DNA of 9,800 nucleotides from Gammaproteobacteria bacterium (lineage in GTDB: Bacteria; Pseudomonadota; Gammaproteobacteria; Burkholderiales; Burkholderiaceae_E): positions 1 through 9,800 of the forward strand of contig JAUIAI010000042.1 of the NCBI GenBank assembly GCA_030425615.1, read 5' to 3'. The position numbers were made by a program, and so were the translations under genes. Numbering within the stretch: the first letter of the stretch is position 1; the number at the start of each line of letters is the position of its first letter. Below are positions 6,012 through 9,800 of this stretch, in pieces. The notes below the pieces were generated by a model. The model searched no databases and was not told the origin of the DNA. It was given only the letters and a program-made list of their open reading frames with translations.

Positions 6012-7654
6012 CAGCCCGCCTCCAGCCGGATGACGCGATCCATCGCCGCGGCCAGGGCCTCGTCGTGCGTGGCCACGATCAGCGTCGCGCCCGCGTCGGC
6101 CAGTGCCAGCAGACCCCGTCGGACCGCCTGCGCAGTGTCGGCGTCGAGATCGGCCGTGGGTTCGTCCGCAAGCACCACGGGCCGGCGCGCATGGGCGGCA
6201 CGCGCGATGGCCAGCCGCCGACCCTCGCCGCCGGATACGCCGTGCCCGGTCTCGCCGATGGGCGTCTGCAGCCCCTGCGGAGCGCGGTCCACGAAGCCGT
6301 CCGCCGCGGCCAGCGCCAGCGCGTCGCGGATGCGCTGCACGTCCCCGCCGTGGCCGGCGAGCGCCACGTTCGCCCGGATCGAACCCGCCACGAAGTGCGG
6401 CTGCTGACCGACCCAGGACAGGTTCGCCCGCCAGGCGTCCGCGCCCGGGCCGTCGAGCGGGCGGCCCGCCACGCGGATGCTGCCGGCATGGGGTGCGATC
6501 AACCCGGCCAGCGCCAGCAGCAGCGTGGTCTTGCCCGCGCCCGACGCGCCCATGAGGGCAATGCGCTCGCCGGGTTCGATCACCTCGTCCACGCGGGGGG
6601 AACCCTCGGCCGCGCACACCCCGTGCAGTTCGATGCGGGGCGCCGCCGCCGACGAGGCCGCCCGGCGTCCGTCTCCCAGGATCCGGGCGACGGGGCGGAG
6701 CGTCTCGCCGTCGAATTCCTCGTGCACGGCCGCGGCCGAGGCGCGATCGTGCCAGGCGGACGCGTAGTCACGGAGCGGCCCGAAGAACTCAGGCACCAGC
6801 ATCAGCATCAGCAACCCCTGGGCGAGTCCGAGCGGTTCGCCCCAGGTGCCGAACGAGAGGGTTCCCAGCAACGAGAAGCCCACATAGACCGCCATCATCG
6901 CGATGCCGAGCGAGGCCAGGAGCTCGAGCACCGCCGAGGACAGGAACGCGATGCGCAGCACCTTTATCGTCCGCTCCCGGATGCCCTCGGCGCGGGCCTC
7001 GAACTCGCCCGCCACCCGTTCCCGGGCGCCGAGCACGCGGATGTCGACGATGCCGCGCAGGCGGTCCAGGAACAGACCGCTCGCCTGGCCGATCTCGGCC
7101 ATCTGACGCCGCCCCGCCTCCCTGGCCGCGATGCCGATCAGCGCCATGAACACCGGGATGAGAGGGCCAGCCACCACCAGGATCAGCGCGCCCGCCCAGG
7201 AGTACCAGGCCACCACGACCAGCACGGCCAGCGGCATGACGGCCGCCCGCACCCGCGCCGTCGAATAGCGCACGAGAAAGGGCTGCAGCATGTCGAGCTT
7301 CTCGGCGCCGAGGCTGGCCAGCGTGCCGGCCTGGGTACGGTCCGCGTCGCGCGGGGAGCGCGTGGCCACGTGTCGGGCCAGCTGGGCACGCGCGGCCGAC
7401 ACCACCTCCCCCGCCGCCCGGAACGCGCGCCCGCCGCCGATCCACTCGAGCACCGCCCGTACGACCGCCAGGGCTACGACACCCGCGGCGGCCGGGCCCA
7501 CGGGGAGTCCGACGTCGGTGCCTGCGAGCGCTCCGATCGCCACCGCGATCAGCGCCGCCTGCGGAATCCAGAGCACCGCGGCGAGCGCGCTCAGCGCGGC
7601 CCCTTCGTGCAGGCGGCGACGATGCGTGCCCTCCAGGGCACTCATGCGCTTCAT
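6011..7654 (-). CDS. cydD: ABC transporter subunit CydD (cytochrome bd assembly)
   Basis: CydD is the other half of the CydDC transporter. The protein has 547 residues, shorter than the 588 of E. coli. The membrane domain spans about 20-310, with hydrophobic stretches near 21-45, 55-71, 138-175 and 236-290. The ATPase domain (about 339-547) has Walker A GASGAGKTT (369-377), Q-loop Gln418, signature VSGGE (473-477), Walker B VVLADEP with Asp497 and Glu498, and H-loop His530, so its ATP site looks competent. It ends MDRVIRLEAG, without the C-terminal tail present in E. coli. The ATG at 7654 has a GAAGG site 7 bases upstream; an in-frame ATG at 7645 is an alternative. It follows the AhpD-like gene by 27 bp and precedes cydC directly. 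Naming it CydD and its partner CydC rests on order and on the CydC-like start of the next gene; both are CydDC-type subunits beyond reasonable doubt. Confidence 0.92.
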   Translation of the reverse strand: MKRMSALEGTHRRRLHEGAALSALAAVLWIPQAALIAVAIGALAGTDVGLPVGPAAAGVVALAVVRAVLEWIGGGRAFRAAGEVVSAARAQLARHVATRSPRDADRTQAGTLASLGAEKLDMLQPFLVRYSTARVRAAVMPLAVLVVVAWYSWAGALILVVAGPLIPVFMALIGIAAREAGRRQMAEIGQASGLFLDRLRGIVDIRVLGARERVAGEFEARAEGIRERTIKVLRIAFLSSAVLELLASLGIAMMAVYVGFSLLGTLSFGTWGEPLGLAQGLLMLMLVPEFFGPLRDYASAWHDRASAAAVHEEFDGETLRPVARILGDGRRAASSAAAPRIELHGVCAAEGSPRVDEVIEPGERIALMGASGAGKTTLLLALAGLIAPHAGSIRVAGRPLDGPGADAWRANLSWVGQQPHFVAGSIRANVALAGHGGDVQRIRDALALAAADGFVDRAPQGLQTPIGETGHGVSGGEGRRLAIARAAHARRPVVLADEPTADLDADTAQAVRRGLLALADAGATLIVATHDEALAAAMDRVIRLEAG

Positions 7655-7681
7655 CGGGGAACCTTCACCCGCTCTGGCCCG

Positions 7682-8236
7682 TCAACCGGCCTCACCCGGC
7701 GCGATCATCGCGGCGATCCCGGCATAACCGAGCTCGGCCAGACGCTTGCCGCCGGCCTCGATGCCCGCCGCATCCGCGCGGATGCCGTGCCCGTCGACGA
7801 TGCGGTTCATGAAGGCATAGACCGCCGTGATGAACGCCGCGCTGGAGACCGCCTGGTCGTCCCAGCCGGCATCGAGAATCCGGCGGACGTCGTCGCGGGT
7901 CACCGTGGACGCTGCCATCGTCAGCTTCGCAACGTATGCCAGCACGGGCACCAGGCGGGGATCGTCCGGCGCTTCCGGTCGTTCACAGACGGCGGCGACC
8001 TCGTCCGGCGCCATACCCAGCCGCACGGCCGCGTTCGAGTGCAGGCCCGTGCAGTACTGACAGGCGTTCAGGGTCGACACATAGGCGGCAATGGCCTCGC
8101 GCTGCGCCGGGGTGAACGGGCCCGGCTGGCGCATGACCGCGTCATTGAGCGCCAGCGCCGCGGCGGCCACCCGCGGGTGCGCCCGGTAGAGATCCACGAG
8201 CGATGCGTTCTCGGGCAGGGAATCGAGATGGGGCAT
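7682..8236 (-). CDS. AhpD-like / carboxymuconolactone decarboxylase-family peroxidase-related protein
   Basis: This is a 184-residue soluble all-alpha protein. It carries the full AhpD catalytic pattern E-x11-C-x2-C-x3-H: Glu47, Cys59, Cys62 and His66, within LNACQYCTGLHSNAA. In AhpD the two cysteines form a redox disulfide and Glu and His relay protons, allowing alkylhydroperoxidase or thiol reductase activity. The whole protein resembles the peroxidase-related subgroup of the carboxymuconolactone decarboxylase family, not the lactone decarboxylase itself, which lacks this cysteine pair. The ATG at 8236 (MPHLDSLPENASLVDLY) is one base after the monooxygenase stop (TGACATG). No ribosome site is visible, so translation is probably coupled to the gene before it. 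The open frame continues upstream to 8572, but that part is antisense-free shadow of the monooxygenase gene. The true substrate is unknown. Confidence 0.85.
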   Translation of the reverse strand: MPHLDSLPENASLVDLYRAHPRVAAAALALNDAVMRQPGPFTPAQREAIAAYVSTLNACQYCTGLHSNAAVRLGMAPDEVAAVCERPEAPDDPRLVPVLAYVAKLTMAASTVTRDDVRRILDAGWDDQAVSSAAFITAVYAFMNRIVDGHGIRADAAGIEAGGKRLAELGYAGIAAMIAPGEAG

Positions 8237-8237
8237 G

Positions 8238-9749
8238 TCAGTCGAAGCGCAGTGAACCGTCGTCCAGATCCGCCGCGGGCAGTTCTTCCTTGTCGCGCCA
8301 GTAGTCCTGGCTGTGCTGCCAGGGCGGGCGGTCGCCCTGCTTGGGCAACAGCGCCATGCCGCGCTGCAGATAACCGGGGTTGAAGTTCTCCTCGGTGACC
8401 CAGGGCAGCAGCGGCATGTCGGCGTCCTGATCGCGCAACTCGGGCACCACCCGGGTGGCACCCCGGGCATCCATGTGGTCGAGCAGCCGGCAGACGAACT
8501 CGGCCAGCATGTCGGCCCGCAGCGTCCAGCTCGCACGGAAATAGCCGAACACCCAGGCGAGGTTGGGCACACCGGTGAACAGGGCGCCCCGCCAGGTGAC
8601 CGTGTCGGCGAAATCCAGCGGTTTGCCGTCGACGGTGAAATCGATGTCGCCGAGCACGTTCAGATTGAAGCCCGTGGCGGTGACGATCAGATCGGCCTCG
8701 AGCACCTCGCCGGATTTCAGCAGGATGCCCTGCGGCACGAAGCGGTCGATCTCGTCTGTGACCACGGACGCGTGCCCGTCCCGGACCGCCTTGAAGAGAT
8801 CGCCGTCGGGAATGAAGGCAATACGCTGGTGCCAGGGACGGTAACCCGGGCTGAAGTGCTTCTGGATGTCGAAGTCGTCGCCCAGGATCGCACGCACGCC
8901 GTCCAGCAGTTCGGCGCGCAGCTTGTCCGGCTCCTCGAAGGACCTGCGCACGATGTTCTGCTGGTCGAACAGGATCTTGCGCCGCACGATCTCGTGGATC
9001 CACTCCTCCTTGATTTCCAGCTCGCGCAGCATGTCGGCCAGCGCGTTGGCGTTGCGCCCGGTCACGAAATAGGTGGGCGTGCGCTGCAGCATGGTGATGT
9101 ACCGACACTTGCCCGCCATGGCCGGGATCAGCGTGGCCGCCGTGGCGCCGGAGCCGATGACCGCCACCCGCATGTCGCTGTAGTCCAGGTCCTGCGGCCA
9201 GGTCTGGGGATGCACGATGCGCCCCGCGAAGTCTTCCATCCCCGGCCACTCGGGCGTGTAGCCCTCGCTGTGCCGGTAGTAACCCTGGCACATCCAGAGG
9301 AACCCGCAGGAGAAGCGCCGCCGTTCGCCTGTGTCCAGTTGCACGACGTCGAGCGTCCAGCGACGGTCCTCGCTGCTCCAGCGGGCGGCCTGGATCTCGT
9401 GCCGGTAGCGGATGTGGCGTCCGAGGTCGTTCTCCTCGATGACCTCGTCCATGTACTTGAGGATCTCCTCGGCCGTGGCAATGGGGGCGCCCGTCCACGG
9501 CTTGAAGCCGTAGCCGAAGGTGTAGAGATCGCTGTCCGAGCGGATGCCGGGGTAGCGGTGGGTCCGCCAGGTGCCGCCGAAGTCCGCCTGCGACTCCAGG
9601 ATCACGTAGGAGGTGCCAGGTCGGTGGTGCTGCAGATGCCAGGCTCCGCCGACCCCCGAAATGCCCGCCCCCACGATGAGCACGTCGAAGTGCTCGACGG
9701 GCAGCGCGTCGGGGTTCACCCGGGGGGTACTTTCGGCGATCTCGGCCAT
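8238..9749 (-). CDS. flavin-containing Baeyer-Villiger monooxygenase, EthA-like
   Basis: This 503-residue cytosolic flavoenzyme uses FAD, NADPH and O2 to insert oxygen into ketones (giving esters or lactones) or to oxidise sulfur compounds. The FAD Rossmann motif is VGAGISG (26-32), followed by GGTW (58-61) and RYPGIRSDSD (65-74). The Baeyer-Villiger fingerprint F-x-G-x3-H-x3-W-P is complete as FAGRIVHPQTWP (174-185). The NADPH motif is GSGATA (199-204), and ATGFN (358-362) follows. The sequence resembles mycobacterial EthA along its length, including LDYSDMRVAVIGSGATA, LQRTPTYFV, ASWTLRADMLAEFVCRLL and LPKQG near the C-terminus. The ATG at 9749 has a strong AGGAGA site (9755-9760), so this gene probably leads the transcript. 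Native substrates of such enzymes cannot be told from sequence, and I see no catabolic gene nearby that names one. Confidence 0.92.
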   Translation of the reverse strand: MAEIAESTPRVNPDALPVEHFDVLIVGAGISGVGGAWHLQHHRPGTSYVILESQADFGGTWRTHRYPGIRSDSDLYTFGYGFKPWTGAPIATAEEILKYMDEVIEENDLGRHIRYRHEIQAARWSSEDRRWTLDVVQLDTGERRRFSCGFLWMCQGYYRHSEGYTPEWPGMEDFAGRIVHPQTWPQDLDYSDMRVAVIGSGATAATLIPAMAGKCRYITMLQRTPTYFVTGRNANALADMLRELEIKEEWIHEIVRRKILFDQQNIVRRSFEEPDKLRAELLDGVRAILGDDFDIQKHFSPGYRPWHQRIAFIPDGDLFKAVRDGHASVVTDEIDRFVPQGILLKSGEVLEADLIVTATGFNLNVLGDIDFTVDGKPLDFADTVTWRGALFTGVPNLAWVFGYFRASWTLRADMLAEFVCRLLDHMDARGATRVVPELRDQDADMPLLPWVTEENFNPGYLQRGMALLPKQGDRPPWQHSQDYWRDKEELPAADLDDGSLRFD

Positions 9750-9754
9750 CGGGG

Positions 9755-9760
9755 TCTCCT
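9755..9760 (-). promoter_or_regulatory. ribosome binding site of the Baeyer-Villiger monooxygenase
   Basis: The minus strand reads AGGAGA, 5 bases before the ATG at 9749. It is the clearest ribosome site in the run of minus-strand genes, which fits this being the first gene of the transcript. The last 40 bases of the window (9761-9800) would include the leader or promoter; I see no promoter there that I can support. Confidence 0.65.
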
Positions 9761-9800
9761 GTTCGAATCGTGCATGGCGACCAACGATGCTACACGGAGG

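Noticed and set aside
6012..6617. N-terminal extension of the cydC frame upstream to 6617
   Set aside because: The added part is Arg/Gly-rich shadow sequence inside cydD. The family start MRALWP at 6011, with a GGAGG site and stop-start overlap, is clearly better.
5957..8383. An 808-codon open frame on the plus strand
   Set aside because: It is antisense to cydC, cydD and the AhpD-like gene. Its product is rich in Arg, His, Gln and Gly with no domain, as expected from the reverse frame of GC-rich codons.
8237..8572. N-terminal extension of the AhpD-like frame to 8572
   Set aside because: The extra residues are Cys/Arg/Pro-rich and lie in another frame of the monooxygenase gene. The start at 8236 fits the family.
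8068..9498. A 476-codon minus-strand frame inside the monooxygenase gene
   Set aside because: It is an out-of-frame reading of the monooxygenase gene with Arg/Gly/His-rich sequence and no domain.

Overview
The window is GC-rich bacterial DNA that is almost entirely coding. The E. coli-like long-Q-loop CydA, a CydX starting MWYFAW, and a fused TAXI-type TRAP permease point to a proteobacterium, most likely a gammaproteobacterium. The genus cannot be read from the sequence.

Layout. Positions 1-1208 (+) hold the 3' part of a TRAP transporter permease gene whose start lies outside the window. Everything else is on the minus strand and reads from right to left. An EthA-like flavin Baeyer-Villiger monooxygenase (9749-8238) is followed after 1 bp by a small AhpD-like peroxidase-related protein (8236-7682). 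After 27 bp comes cydD (7654-6011), then cydC (6011-4317, overlapping cydD by one base). A 231-bp gap precedes cydA (4085-2490), cydB (about 2484-1333) and cydX (1263-1114). The last 95 bp of cydX run antisense to the 3' end of the TRAP gene.

How the genes fit together. CydA, CydB and CydX form the cytochrome bd quinol oxidase, a high-affinity terminal oxidase. CydC and CydD form the heterodimeric ABC transporter needed for its assembly. All main heme ligands and ABC motifs I looked for are intact. The two redox genes in front of cydD are packed so tightly that they probably share its transcript. This is an unusual partnership, and its purpose is not known. The cydC-cydA gap holds a short inverted repeat placed like an activator site for cydA, plus two imperfect direct repeats, one of which contains a strong hairpin. 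The oxidase genes may therefore be expressed partly on their own.

No RNA genes, insertion sequences, CRISPR arrays or phage genes were seen. I found no convincing wholly new system. The most noteworthy points are the monooxygenase-AhpD-cydDC linkage, the cydX/TRAP antisense overlap, and the structured gaps around cydA and cydX.
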